From NCBI GenBank assembly GCA_945787595.1, contig CALZJV010000042.1, positions 1 to 21,450 of the forward strand: a stretch of DNA of 21,450 nt, written 5' to 3'. The stretch comes from an uncultured Desulfobacterales bacterium. GTDB lineage: Bacteria > Desulfobacterota > Desulfobacteria > Desulfobacterales > JAFDCJ01. A program made the translations under genes and the position numbers. The notes beneath the pieces were generated by a model. It searched no databases, was not told the origin of the DNA, and saw only the letters and a list, made by a program, of their open reading frames with translations. Positions 6,878-15,526 of this stretch are shown piece by piece (positions within the stretch are counted from its first letter, which is position 1; every line of letters starts with the position of its first letter).

Positions 6878-8110
6878 TTAGGCCTTGGACTTTAAATCGC
6901 CAAAGAAAAAATCGATATATTGATAGAGGGCATTCACAGCAACCGGTGGTTGATTCCAGAATTGCGCTACCATCCACAGTGCCGATCCAAGGCCTGTTAA
7001 ATTATGCGCATTGTAATTTCCCTGGTACTGACCGCACACAGCCTTGATGAGGAAACGCGACAATTGCCTCCTGCCCTGGGGGGATGCCATCAGTCCCGCC
7101 AGCGATTGGACAACGGGTTCCGGCTCCAGTCTTGAAAAGAGTCTGTAAAACCGGTCATAGTCATCGGCCGGGTCGATCCCCCGGCTGTTCAGATCTATCG
7201 GCCGTACTTCCTTTTTTCCCATAAATTCAATCCACCTTCTGATCAAGTGGGAATACTCTTCCCGGCTGAAAAATCGACGTACATGTTCCAAGGCGTAAAC
7301 TGTGATCGTGTGGTGCAGGTTCACGATGCCGCGACCGCTGGACGCCTGCAGCAGGTGGCGATGAAAGGTTTCATTTGAATAAGTGGCAATGGATTTCCGC
7401 AACACCGGCGTTCGGTAAAATCGGCCCCTGCAAAAGTAATAAGCCAGCGGTGCCAACACCGGCCACGGATCCCGACCTGGACGCGCGAACATCTCCAACA
7501 GAATAAACGCTGTGCAGGATATCGAGTGCCCCAACGTTCGGTCCAGGTACCCGCTGCCAAGCAGTAAAAGCCGACGGGCCAGTTGCTCGCCCCCGTGTCG
7601 GGCATGAAATGCGGCCAGCAAAACCGCGGTCTTCTCCCTGTCCTGATCCCCGATAGCGGCTTCACAGTCTTTGAAGGAGACCGCTGAACTGAACCTTTTA
7701 TCTTGGGGAAGTTCTTCCAGCTTTGGCCTTCGGGTGCACTCGCTGATCTCCAGACGGATCAGCGCGGCGATCTCAGCCGGTGTTAAATATGGGATAAAAT
7801 ATCGGTAAATAGCATACATTTTGGGCAGGTGAGGATTGATATAAGGCGGGTTGAGCACCCGCTGCACCACCGCGAACAGCGACATGTGTATTTGCCAGGC
7901 ATCGACACCTTCGGCCAACCTGCGGTTTAACTGCCTATCTGCCTCATCCAAATTACCGGCAGCCACTGCCTGTGCCGTTTTACTCATTGCCGGTATACTC
8001 CCCGGCGCCTTGGCAGCGCCGGCTTTTTTAAACATGCCTGGTGCGGCCATCCCAAGGGCAGCATAAGCCGCGTATCCGGTCGATGCCTTAATGAACTCGC
8101 GACGATTCAT
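6878..8110 (-). CDS. Tat-exported protein of unknown function
   Basis: From the ATG at 8110 the N-terminus is MNRREFIKASTGYAAYAALG: a twin-arginine motif (RREFIK) and a hydrophobic stretch, then a basic/alanine region ending in AGAAKAPG. The protein should be exported folded across the inner membrane. Tat export of folded proteins often means a bound cofactor. The mature part (about 375 residues) is almost all helical. It is rich in histidine and aromatic residues, with HSISCTAFILLE, YSNETFHRHLLQA, NLHHTITVYALEHVRRF and NYNAHNLTGLGSALW as the most striking stretches. Some of this recalls questin-oxidase-like proteins, but I cannot claim that family. AGGAAG lies 9 nt before this start; an ATG six codons upstream is less likely. 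The gene appears monocistronic. Confidence 0.75.
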   Translation of the reverse strand: MNRREFIKASTGYAAYAALGMAAPGMFKKAGAAKAPGSIPAMSKTAQAVAAGNLDEADRQLNRRLAEGVDAWQIHMSLFAVVQRVLNPPYINPHLPKMYAIYRYFIPYLTPAEIAALIRLEISECTRRPKLEELPQDKRFSSAVSFKDCEAAIGDQDREKTAVLLAAFHARHGGEQLARRLLLLGSGYLDRTLGHSISCTAFILLEMFARPGRDPWPVLAPLAYYFCRGRFYRTPVLRKSIATYSNETFHRHLLQASSGRGIVNLHHTITVYALEHVRRFFSREEYSHLIRRWIEFMGKKEVRPIDLNSRGIDPADDYDRFYRLFSRLEPEPVVQSLAGLMASPQGRRQLSRFLIKAVCGQYQGNYNAHNLTGLGSALWMVAQFWNQPPVAVNALYQYIDFFFGDLKSKA

Positions 8111-8321
8111 AGCCTGTCTCTTCCTCATTTGCTGGCATGAAAATTACCACAATGTGGAGTGCGATACAACCCTATTATATCCCGCAGCTTTACAATTGCA
8201 GGAATGGTATGGTGGGAATTGTGGAAATCTGCAAGCACTCCGTGCTGTATTTACATGAAACTTGCAATTAGAGGGGCGTCAAAAGATGCAATGAATGCGA
8301 TTTTGTCCGAAGGACTGTTGT

Positions 8322-8475
8322 TTTTCACTTTATGGCCTCTCAGCAGAGAGGGAAAAGGCAAATCAACTCTGCGTCCTCGGCGACTCGAGCGACCTGTCCG
8401 GTCGTCTTGTCCCGTCGTAGCTCGCAGAGCGAAGTCGGAAGCTCGCAGAGCGAAGCCTGAAGCGGGCGGTGAAAT
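8322..8475. repeat. Half-copy (B) of the element A repeat family
   Basis: Read on the minus strand it starts with TCACCGCCCGCTTC, identical to the left end of element A. It then has CTCGAGTCGCCGAGGACGCAGAG (compare CTCGAGTCGCAGAGATCGCAGAG in A). It ends in a decayed hairpin with the same 13-9-13 geometry and the same loop: 8322-8334, loop GCCTCTCAG 8335-8343, 8344-8356. A 16-bp unit AGCTCGCAGAGCGAAG is duplicated inside. No second half is present. The rest of the 8111-8671 gap shows nothing further. Confidence 0.6.
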
Positions 8476-8671
8476 TATATAAACCACAAGCAGCCTTTTG
8501 TGTGAATGCACTGTGAATGCTTGTCGGACCAAATTAACTAATTGAAAATTAATGAAATAGATGCTAAACGAGGGGTTGTATAGGGTCTTGGAACCAACTT
8601 TTTGATAGCAAAAAAGTGGTTTTAAGGAAAATCCGATTGGGACCGGTATTTATTCAATTTTTACTATCCTC

Positions 8672-9841
8672 ATGAAACGTCGCAAAAAAATCATTTCCCT
8701 GATCTCCGTTATTTTTATATCGTTGCTGGTGAGCGCCTTTTTCTTTGTTTTCAATCCCCTGGGCCTGGGTCCGGAGCCGGACATCGTCTTGTCCCGCGAA
8801 TTTTTTAGCGAGCCTGCCAAAGACCTGAGCGAACTGGAACTGCTGGTGGACGGTGAGTCCGCCTTTGGGAAAGTGCTTTCCGCCATCGATGCCGCCCGAA
8901 ATTCAATCTATATTCAGACCTATATCTGGAAAGATGATCAGATCGGCCGACACATGGTCAAAAAACTCAAAGCTGCGGCTGATCGAGGGGTGGTGGTGAC
9001 AATCCGCAAGGATGCACTGGGGACGGTGTTCGAGCTCGGTGATATGCTCAATGGCAAACCAAGCCCGGTATTTACCAGCGCGGGGTTAAAAGGATATAAA
9101 AACATCGACGTCGACACCGACGTATTTGCGGACACGGACCACAGCAAATACTTCATTGTGGACCGGCAGGTGGCAATATTCGGCGGCATGAACATTGCCG
9201 ATGAATACCATAATAAGTGGCACGACTATATGGCTGCGATACGGAGCAGACGCTGGACAGGGGCATTTGAGCAAAAAGCGATCCGGAGTGTTGCCTGGCC
9301 GGAACCTTCCCCTTTTATCGTGACGGTCAACGACCGCAATGCCACCGAGATCCGCACCGCTCTAATACAGATCATCGATCATGCTGCGGAGCATATAATC
9401 ATAGAGCACGCTTATTTTTCCGATGACAGGGTCATCGCAGCAGTCAGGCGGGCGGCAATACGTGGGGTCCGGGTTGACGTGATCTTACCGCAGCAACCCG
9501 ATACGCACGTTTATGCAAACCAGGTCACAATCAATAGGCTGTTGGAGGCAAGCTCACAAAACCCGCCGCGGATTTTTCTTTTTCCGCGAATGAGTCATGC
9601 CAAAGTGTTCCTGACAGACGGCGTGATCGCCTCGGTCGGATCAGCCAATCTGACACCGCGAAGCATGTTTACGAGCAAAGAGTTGACAGTTTTTGTCCAC
9701 GGGACCAAAGATGATCCGTTTATTTCAGCACTTCGCAGTCAGTTGGCAGCGGATATCAGCAAGTGTGAGCGGGTACTAGCACCTTTCAAGCTGAGCTTCA
9801 GTGAAAGGATTATGGCCGTTGCGGGAAAGTATATATGGTAA
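8672..9841 (+). CDS. Membrane-anchored phospholipase D / cardiolipin-synthase-like protein
   Basis: The 389-residue product has a basic N-terminus and one hydrophobic helix (about 7-28), which should anchor it in the membrane with the catalytic part outside. Two complete HKD motifs mark the phospholipase D superfamily: H157-K159-D164 (DHSKYFIVD, then GGMN) and H309-K311-D316 (SHAKVFLTD, then GSANL). Both catalytic histidines are present, so the enzyme should be active as a phosphatidyltransferase or phosphodiesterase. Two HKD motifs and an N-terminal helix fit bacterial cardiolipin synthases, but Cls usually has two transmembrane helices and about 480 residues. A related transferase or exported phospholipase therefore remains possible. 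The ribosome site is poor. The gene converges with the aminotransferase gene 47 bp downstream. Confidence 0.85.
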   Translation: MKRRKKIISLISVIFISLLVSAFFFVFNPLGLGPEPDIVLSREFFSEPAKDLSELELLVDGESAFGKVLSAIDAARNSIYIQTYIWKDDQIGRHMVKKLKAAADRGVVVTIRKDALGTVFELGDMLNGKPSPVFTSAGLKGYKNIDVDTDVFADTDHSKYFIVDRQVAIFGGMNIADEYHNKWHDYMAAIRSRRWTGAFEQKAIRSVAWPEPSPFIVTVNDRNATEIRTALIQIIDHAAEHIIIEHAYFSDDRVIAAVRRAAIRGVRVDVILPQQPDTHVYANQVTINRLLEASSQNPPRIFLFPRMSHAKVFLTDGVIASVGSANLTPRSMFTSKELTVFVHGTKDDPFISALRSQLAADISKCERVLAPFKLSFSERIMAVAGKYIW

Positions 9842-9888
9842 TATTTGTCATTTGTTTTTTCCGGTCTATTTTGCCGGCCATCTGACTT

Positions 9889-11271
9889 TCAATCTGCAAC
9901 CAGATGAGGTAATTCGTCTGCAATATAGGGTTTGAGTATTGAGAGTGTTTCTCTAAACGATACAACGGCTTTCTCGATATCCGCATGCGTCATGGGCGTG
10001 GACAGGGCGAACATACCCCGCCCGGCGGAGTAAATACCGCGATTCATCATCTCCAGGTGGACCAAACGGGGCAGTTCGCCGGCATTCCTCAGCCCCACCA
10101 TGGAATCTGCGGCATTGGCAGGCTTCCGGTCCCGCCAGTGCAGTTGCAGCAGGGATCCCAATCCGGATACGCAACCTCTTAGGCCGGCCTCTTTCAAAGC
10201 GGCCGTGAAGCCGTCTCTGAGTCTGTCTCCCAATTGATTGAGTCTGGTGACAGCCGCCTGATCGTATATCCTCATAGCGGCCATGCCTGCTGCCAGGGTG
10301 ATATTGTTGCCGTTGAAGGTACCTGAATGAAAGACGGCCTCTTTATGGGCCGGGTCAAACAGGGACATGATCTCCCGGCGGCCGCCGAAAGCGCCGGTGG
10401 GCAGCCCGCCGCCGATGATTTTGGCCAGGGTCGTTAAGTCCGGTTGCACGCCTTCTATCTCCTGCAACCCGCCCTCGTTGAGACGAAACGTCATGACTTC
10501 ATCGAAAATGAGCACCAGGTTGTATTTGTCGGCCAAGGTCTGCAGTCCTTTGAGGTAACCGGGTTGAGGACATATGACGCCGGCAGCACCCATCAGCGGC
10601 TCAATCAGAATAGCGGCGACTTTGTCGACATTTGCTTTGAGTATGTCCTCAACTGCATCGAGGTCGTTGAACGTTACGATCAAAACGTCCTTGAGAACGC
10701 TTTGTGGCACGCCGGGCCCGATGCGCTTGGCGGGCAAGCCTTCGGGATTGGAATCGGCGAAAATGTTGACTTCAACGGCATCGTGGCAGCCGTGATAGCC
10801 GCCGTCCATTTTGATGAAGATATCCTTGCCCGTAAAGGCACGGGCCGCCCGGATGGCGAACAGCGTCGCCTCGGTGCCTGAGTTGCAATAACGGACCTGG
10901 TCCATTGCAGGTATGCGGCTGCACAAATGCTCGGCGTGCTGGAATTGAATTTCGCCGGCCGCACCGAACACCGTACCTTTTTCAAGCTGGGCCGTGACGG
11001 CTGCGATGATTTCCGGATGGGCATGGCCGTGAATCAGTGAGGTATAATTGTTCAGCAGGTCAAGGTACGCGTTGCCATCCACATCATAGAGATAACAGCC
11101 CCTGCCGGACTCCATGTAGGCAGGATACGGTGCAAAGTATGTCGCCGCACGGGTATCGCCGCCGGGCAAGCGCCTTTTGGCCCTGGCGTCGTGTTGTTTG
11201 GACCGAACAGTTCGTTGGGCGAAGCGTTTCATAATTTCTGCAGCTATCGGATGTAGGACTTTATCGGCCAT
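9889..11271 (-). CDS. Class III PLP aminotransferase, glutamate-1-semialdehyde aminomutase-like
   Basis: The 460-residue protein carries the class III aminotransferase landmarks. These are the substrate/phosphate region YCNSGTEATLFAIRAARAFTG, the GGYHG loop, the PLP-binding aspartate D257 in LVLIFDEVMTFR, and the catalytic lysine K284 in LTTLAKIIGGGLPTGAFGG. The last stretch is very close to HemL. HemL is usually about 425-430 residues and sits with heme genes; this protein is longer at the N-terminus and has no such neighbours. It may therefore be one of the HemL-like aminotransferases acting on another amino acid or amine. AAGGAG lies 10 nt before the ATG. Fold is certain, substrate is not. 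Confidence 0.85.
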   Translation of the reverse strand: MADKVLHPIAAEIMKRFAQRTVRSKQHDARAKRRLPGGDTRAATYFAPYPAYMESGRGCYLYDVDGNAYLDLLNNYTSLIHGHAHPEIIAAVTAQLEKGTVFGAAGEIQFQHAEHLCSRIPAMDQVRYCNSGTEATLFAIRAARAFTGKDIFIKMDGGYHGCHDAVEVNIFADSNPEGLPAKRIGPGVPQSVLKDVLIVTFNDLDAVEDILKANVDKVAAILIEPLMGAAGVICPQPGYLKGLQTLADKYNLVLIFDEVMTFRLNEGGLQEIEGVQPDLTTLAKIIGGGLPTGAFGGRREIMSLFDPAHKEAVFHSGTFNGNNITLAAGMAAMRIYDQAAVTRLNQLGDRLRDGFTAALKEAGLRGCVSGLGSLLQLHWRDRKPANAADSMVGLRNAGELPRLVHLEMMNRGIYSAGRGMFALSTPMTHADIEKAVVSFRETLSILKPYIADELPHLVAD

Positions 11272-11632
11272 TTCGTCAAATCTCCTTGCACCATGGGCAA
11301 CCTGCCTCCGGTGCGGATTTAATTTTTTAAAAACAGGAACGCCATAACAGGGTATCGTGAATGTCGAGTTTCGAACGTGGAATGCGGAATAGTGATGATA
11401 TCATACTGGTGATGAGGAGATGTATATTATGGCGGGTTTTATGTGTCAAGCGAGAAAGTCGGCAGCCCCTGGTCGCCTCTAACCGATTCAGATATAAGCG
11501 TAGCCGCTGGCCGCGAGCGTCCAGTCTGATCGGAAAAGAAACTTATCTGCTTTTCCATCGGCAGGTGGTTCCCCCGTCATGGCCGATTCATCGGCACAAT
11601 AAACCTTGACACACTCTCCAGAAATTAATAAA

Positions 11633-11647
11633 TGATAATCGTTATCA
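11633..11647. promoter_or_regulatory. Fur/PerR box upstream of the Fur-family regulator gene
   Basis: TGATAATCGTTATCA is a perfect inverted repeat (TGATAA, TCG, TTATCA) and matches the core of the Fur/PerR 7-1-7 operator. It lies 44 bp before the regulator's ATG and just after a TTGACA (11606-11611), so bound repressor would cover the likely -10 region. Negative autoregulation is the plain inference. The rest of the 11272-11690 gap shows no gene. Confidence 0.85.
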
Positions 11648-11690
11648 ATTAATAGGCCTTTTCAACAATATTTGATAGGCGCCAATCCGA

Positions 11691-12131
11691 ATGAATGATC
11701 ACCGGGAAAGATTTGAAACTATCATTAAAAAGCTCAAGGAAAACGGTAACAGGCTCACACCTCAGCGCCTGGCGGTTGCCAGGGTTCTGGCCCTGAGTGA
11801 GGGCCACCCGAGTGCTGAAAAAATCTACGAGCAACTTCGGGATGATTTTCCGAGTATGAGTTTGGCAACCGTGTATCGCAGTGTCATGTTGATCAAGTCG
11901 CTGGGCGAAGTTCTGGAGCTCGGATTTCCGGATGGAAGCAACCGTTACGACGGAAATAAACCCTGGCCCCATCCTCACGTCGTCTGTCTGAAATGCAAAC
12001 AGATCATAGATCCAAAATTGACCAGTCTCAAGGACATGACGCAGAAGATCGCCGCTCAAACCGGTTTTGAGATTTTAACCCACCGGCTGGATTTTTTCGG
12101 CATTTGCCGTGAGTGCCGCAATAATACATAA
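11691..12131 (+). CDS. Fur-family metalloregulator, PerR-like
   Basis: A 146-residue Fur-family repressor. The N-terminal winged helix contains NRLTPQRLAVARVL and the recognition helix SLATVYRSVMLI. The hinge leads to a metal-binding dimerisation domain with PWPHPHVVCLKCKQI and a terminal CRECR. The CxxC pairs (C99/C102 and C139/C142) form the structural zinc site, and H94/H96 are likely part of the regulatory metal site. The NPWPHPHVVC type is more common in PerR-like peroxide sensors than in iron-sensing Fur, and an anaerobe with a rubrerythrin nearby would use one. Assignment as PerR is still inference. The Fur box at 11633-11647 shows autoregulation. Confidence 0.9.
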   Translation: MNDHRERFETIIKKLKENGNRLTPQRLAVARVLALSEGHPSAEKIYEQLRDDFPSMSLATVYRSVMLIKSLGEVLELGFPDGSNRYDGNKPWPHPHVVCLKCKQIIDPKLTSLKDMTQKIAAQTGFEILTHRLDFFGICRECRNNT

Positions 12132-12134
12132 ATC

Positions 12135-12308
12135 CAGACCTCGTTGAATAGTTTACTAGTTGAATGGTTGATTAGGTAAATTATAGTCATAATTTGAGAA
12201 TGTTACGATTGTTGAAACACGAAGTGTCCAATTATTTTGCAAATAGGGGATAAATCCATATTTACAACTACTTAACCAATCAACTAATCAACCAATCAAC
12301 GATATCTG
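12135..12308. repeat. 174-bp dispersed repeat, copy 2
   Basis: Gap-free match to 321-494 with five visible differences. It begins four bases after the stop codon of the Fur-family gene, so this copy, like copy 1, sits immediately behind a plus-strand gene. The right end ACTAATCAACCAATCAAC is unchanged; the inner stem is weakened by one change (AAATAGGG instead of AAATATGG). Confidence 0.85.
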
Positions 12309-12334
12309 TAAATCGGAAATGAAGCCGGCCAAAC

Positions 12335-12375
12335 AATAAAAAAACCCTGCCCCTCTAGTTTAGAGACAGGGTTTT
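12335..12375 (-). terminator. Rho-independent terminator of the hdr-met cluster
   Basis: On the minus strand AAAACCCTG (12375-12367) pairs with CAGGGTTTT (12349-12341). An inner stem CTCTA / TAGAG supports it, and further T residues follow. It lies about 60 bp after the stop of hdrCB. The converse strand has a weaker T-run, so it may also stop the Fur transcript. Confidence 0.85.
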
Positions 12376-12433
12376 GAGTTGCTTGAGGATTTCTGCTTTG
12401 AATACGGCTTCAGCCTATCTGAAAGTCCCCAGA

Positions 12434-13756
12434 TTACATGGCCGACTCGGGATGGAAGACCAAAACGTCCTGGAGGTCCTCTCCCAGATAAACCCTTTCG
12501 TTCGGACCCAGTATTCCTAGAGAAAGACAGATGAGCGTCCACATATGCACGACCGGATAATTGCCGCCGTAATGCTCACTGAGTTCATGAATTTGGGCAT
12601 GGCAGTTATGGCAGCCGGCAATACAGTAATCCGCGCCGGTCGCCTTTATTTGCTCATCTTTTAGCCGGCCGAATTGCAGACGCTGTTCTTTCATACCGGA
12701 CTGGAGAAAACCGCCGCCGCCGCCGCAACAATAGTTGTTGGACCGGTTGGGCACCATATCAATAAAATTTTCTTCTCCGACGACCGATTTGACCACGTAT
12801 CGCAGATCTTCGGCAATGGGGTCGCCAAACGTCTTGCGCACAATCTGGCAAGGGTCCTGCACGGTAAACTTAATTTTCAGATCCTTGTTCCAGTCGGAAT
12901 TGACCTTGAGCCTTCCTTCCCGGATCCATTTGGCATAGTATTCATAAATATTCTTGACGACAAAGTTGTGCTCGATGTTGAACTTTTTCAGTCCTGCCAG
13001 GACTGAGAATGTGACGTGCCCTCATTCGGTGTTGAGATAAGTCTTACAGCCCAGATCATCAGCTTGTTTGGCCGTCGTACGGGTGATATGCTCCCAGCCT
13101 TCGTTGTCGGAAAGAAACAGGCAGTAGTTCTCTCCGCCCCAACCCTTGGAGCCATAGGTCCAGTCGACCCCGGCAACATGTAAAATTTTCCAGAGCGGAA
13201 CCATTTCATCGGGTTCGGTAACCGGTTCTCTCGAATTCTGATTTAAAAAGAATTCAGCGCCCTGCTTGTCGATGGGGGCCTGCATGTCTTTAAATTCGGG
13301 TTGGGCTTCCTGATATTCTTCGAGCACATCTTCAACTACGAATTGAAAATCCTCCGGGCTGGCTCCCATGGCGCTGCAGCTGTCATTTTTCAATGCCATG
13401 TCGCAGGATCCCAAAATTCCCTTGGGACGCTCTTCTCTGGGTCTCTTGCCCCTGATATTGTAAACAAGCTGCGGGATATCGATTTTCATGGGACAGACAT
13501 AAATGCAGCGCTGACACATGGTGCACATCCAGGGCCAGTCCGACTTTAAAATTTCATCATCCAGCCCCAGCGCCGCCATGCGTAAAAATTTTCTGGGGTC
13601 CATGTCTTCCAGGCCTGTCGCCGGACAACCCGAAGAACAGGCGCCGCATGTGAGGCAAAGGTTCAGATTCCCGCCGTCGGGTATCAGTTTTTTGACCTCG
13701 TCAATCAACATGCTTTTCTTCTTGCTTTTGAGATAAATGGTATCTTTGGCCATCAT
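12434..13756 (-). CDS. HdrC-HdrB fusion, CCG-domain iron-sulfur subunit; selenoprotein (TGA at 13022-13024 read as Sec)
   Basis: Reading through the TGA gives one 440-residue protein. Residues 34-44 (CLTCGACSSGC) and 78-88 (CTMCQRCIYVC) are two 4Fe-4S ferredoxin motifs, the HdrC part. The rest is an HdrB/HdrD-type CCG domain with QDPC (C303), NNYCCGGGGGF (C343, C344) and CIAGCHNC (C378, C382, C385). The first CCG cysteine, normally in an ECGH motif, is Sec245 (LNTE-U-GHVTFS). A SECIS-like hairpin follows. The subunit should carry the noncubane cluster site of Hdr-type complexes and pass electrons between HdrA and its partner, here most likely MetFV. It follows metF by 10 bp with its own AGGAG. 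Stopping at the TGA would leave 244 residues without the CCG cysteines. Confidence 0.9.
12989..13024 (-). promoter_or_regulatory. Selenocysteine codon and SECIS-like hairpin in hdrCB
   Basis: After the TGA (13024-13022) there are 23 nt to the apical loop. The stem is CAGTCCT (13005-12999) / AGGACTG (12995-12989), seven perfect pairs, around the triloop GGC. Bacterial SECIS elements have a small loop with a G in its first two positions, 16-37 nt from the UGA; this fits fully. Confidence 0.85.
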
Positions 13757-13766
13757 TGTACTCCTA

Positions 13767-14699
13767 TTAGTTCACGTTGGGTCTGGGGTAAAGGCCGGCG
13801 GCTTCGACGATCTCCGGCACCTTTTCTTCCCATTCAATAGCCATGACATGAAATCCGGCCACGCCTTCGACCTCTTTCAGCCGTTGGATCGATTCAATAC
13901 ACATCTTAATGCCTTCGGCAGCCGCTTTGCCCTTCTCAACACCCTTCAGACGATCGATGATCTCATCGGGTACATCCATTCCCGGCACTCTTTTTTGCAT
14001 GTATCTGGCCATGCCGACACTCTTCATGGGCGTCAGTCCGGCCAAAATATAGCATTTCTCGTGCAGGCCCCGATCTCTGACCCCCTTCATCCATTCTTCA
14101 AATTTATCGAGGTTATAGATGCACTGGGTCTGAATGAACTCCACGCCGGCCGCAACCTTTTTGGCCAGGCGCGGCACGCGAATTTCAAAGGGGTCTGCAA
14201 ACGGGTTGGCAGCTGCCCCCACAAACATCTGCAAGGGCCGGTCCAGGTCATCACCGCCTAAGAATTTACCTTCATCGCGCATGAGTCGAACCGTTTGGAT
14301 CAACTGCATCGAATCGATGTCATGAACGTTTTGGCCCTTGGGGTTATCACCAAAACTCTGATGATCACCGGAGAGACACAGAATGTTGTTGATATCAAAT
14401 GATGCCGCTCCCAGAATGTCGCTTTGCAAAGCGATACGGTTGCGATCCCGGGTCACCATCTGCAGCACCGGCTCCAATCCCATGAGCTTCAGGCGGATAC
14501 AGGCGGCCAGGCTGCTCATGCGGGTCATGGAAGTTTGATTGTCGGTGATATTGATGGCATCCACATGATCCTTGATCATCTCCGCCTTCTTAATGATGGG
14601 TTCGGGATTGCTGCCGCGAGGCGGTCCACACTCGGAGGTAACGGCAAGATGCCCTTCGCTTAAAATCTTTTCAAGTTTGCTCGGTGTTTTTACGCTCAT
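13767..14699 (-). CDS. metF: 5,10-methylene-tetrahydrofolate reductase, MetF subunit of the MetFV-Hdr type
   Basis: The 310-residue TIM-barrel protein matches MetF: strand 1 HLAVTSECGPPRGSNPEP, then VDAINITDNQTSMTRMSSLA, NILCLSGDHQSFGDNPKG and GVEFIQTQCIYNLDKFEEW. It interconverts methylene-THF and methyl-THF on the methyl branch of the Wood-Ljungdahl pathway, using FAD. The start at 14699 is preferred over an upstream ATG because its ATG overlaps the metV stop (ATGA). That overlap is typical of translational coupling and fits subunits that work 1:1. In bacteria with MetV beside it, MetF gets electrons through MetV and, where present, an Hdr-type module. The hdr genes on both sides indicate the latter. 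Confidence 0.93.
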   Translation of the reverse strand: MSVKTPSKLEKILSEGHLAVTSECGPPRGSNPEPIIKKAEMIKDHVDAINITDNQTSMTRMSSLAACIRLKLMGLEPVLQMVTRDRNRIALQSDILGAASFDINNILCLSGDHQSFGDNPKGQNVHDIDSMQLIQTVRLMRDEGKFLGGDDLDRPLQMFVGAAANPFADPFEIRVPRLAKKVAAGVEFIQTQCIYNLDKFEEWMKGVRDRGLHEKCYILAGLTPMKSVGMARYMQKRVPGMDVPDEIIDRLKGVEKGKAAAEGIKMCIESIQRLKEVEGVAGFHVMAIEWEEKVPEIVEAAGLYPRPNVN

Positions 14700-15364
14700 T
14701 GCTGCACATCCTCCCTGACGACTTTTCTGGGGCCCCCTGCCCTGTCGGTTGACCAGTCTTTTATCGGACATAGAGTTTCGTATTGGTCGAGCTTATCCAG
14801 TGCCTTCATGCGGTCAACGATCAACTGCCAGGCGCATTCCGTCTCCGGATTGATTTCGCATTTGCCTGCCGTCGAGCCGCCGCAGGGACCATTGAACAAG
14901 CGCTTGGCACATCGTGCTACCGGACATATACTGCCGGTAGTCGCCAGGATGCACTGTCCACAGCCCTGGCAGCGTTCCGTCCACAGACCTCTTTCTTCAG
15001 TGGCACCCATAAAACAGGTGTTGACACCCGGATAAATCATGGTAGACGTGTATTTTTCAGCCATAAACTGGACCCCGACACCACATGCCAGGGAAAGCAC
15101 GGCATCATACTGGTCGATGACGTCACGGATCTCTTCCAAATATTCGTGATCACATTGCCTTTCCAGGGTGAGCTCATCGATATTGACGTCTTTTCCATCT
15201 TTCTGAGCATTCATCCTCAGGGCAGATGCCAGCACCTGAACCTCTTTTTGTCCTCCCGCTTCACAGACTGTAACGCATTCGTTGCAGCCGAGAATCAGGA
15301 TGCTTGTGTGATTTTTGAGGTACTCGATGATTTCCTCAATCGGTTTCTTATCTGCAACTATCAT
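14696..15364 (-). CDS. metV: MetV, zinc/iron-sulfur partner subunit of methylene-THF reductase
   Basis: The 222-residue product matches the methylene-THF reductase C-terminal/MetV family. An N-terminal part has LILGCNECVTVCEAGGQKEV and CDHEY, a middle part has VLSLACGVGVQFMAEKY, and the C-terminal zinc/4Fe-4S region reads CQGCGQCILATTGSICPVAR with C-A-K-R-L-F-N-G-P-C-G-G after it. In Moorella-type systems MetV binds MetF and brings electrons from HdrABC-MvhD to its flavin. AGAGAGG lies 8 nt before the ATG. The stop overlaps the metF start by four bases. The gap to mvhD upstream (162 bp) holds an inverted repeat. Confidence 0.9.
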   Translation of the reverse strand: MIVADKKPIEEIIEYLKNHTSILILGCNECVTVCEAGGQKEVQVLASALRMNAQKDGKDVNIDELTLERQCDHEYLEEIRDVIDQYDAVLSLACGVGVQFMAEKYTSTMIYPGVNTCFMGATEERGLWTERCQGCGQCILATTGSICPVARCAKRLFNGPCGGSTAGKCEINPETECAWQLIVDRMKALDKLDQYETLCPIKDWSTDRAGGPRKVVREDVQQ

Positions 15365-15406
15365 AAAAGAACCTCTCTTATTAGAATTGGTTTTCCAGTT
15401 GTGCCC

Positions 15407-15519
15407 GTTGGCCCGTTATCCCGTTGGCCCGTGGGCGCGTTGGCCGAATCGATCAATTTACTTTATCAACCGGCTAACAGGCAAACTGGCTAAACCGGCT
15501 AACGGGCTAACGGGCCAAC
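15407..15519. repeat. Inverted repeat in the mvhD-metV gap
   Basis: GTTGGCCCGTTA (15407-15418) is the perfect reverse complement of TAACGGGCCAAC (15508-15519). Between them are further degenerate copies of GTTGGCCCG and CGGCTAAC. The whole 15365-15526 gap can fold into a long imperfect hairpin in the operon mRNA. There is no terminal T-run. Confidence 0.6.
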
Positions 15520-15526
15520 CTAGTTT

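Noticed and set aside
12434..12862. hdrB as a separate gene starting with GTG at 12862.
   Set aside because: Coding similarity runs unbroken from the TGA at 13024 down to 12862, with an intact SECIS hairpin, so read-through is the better model.
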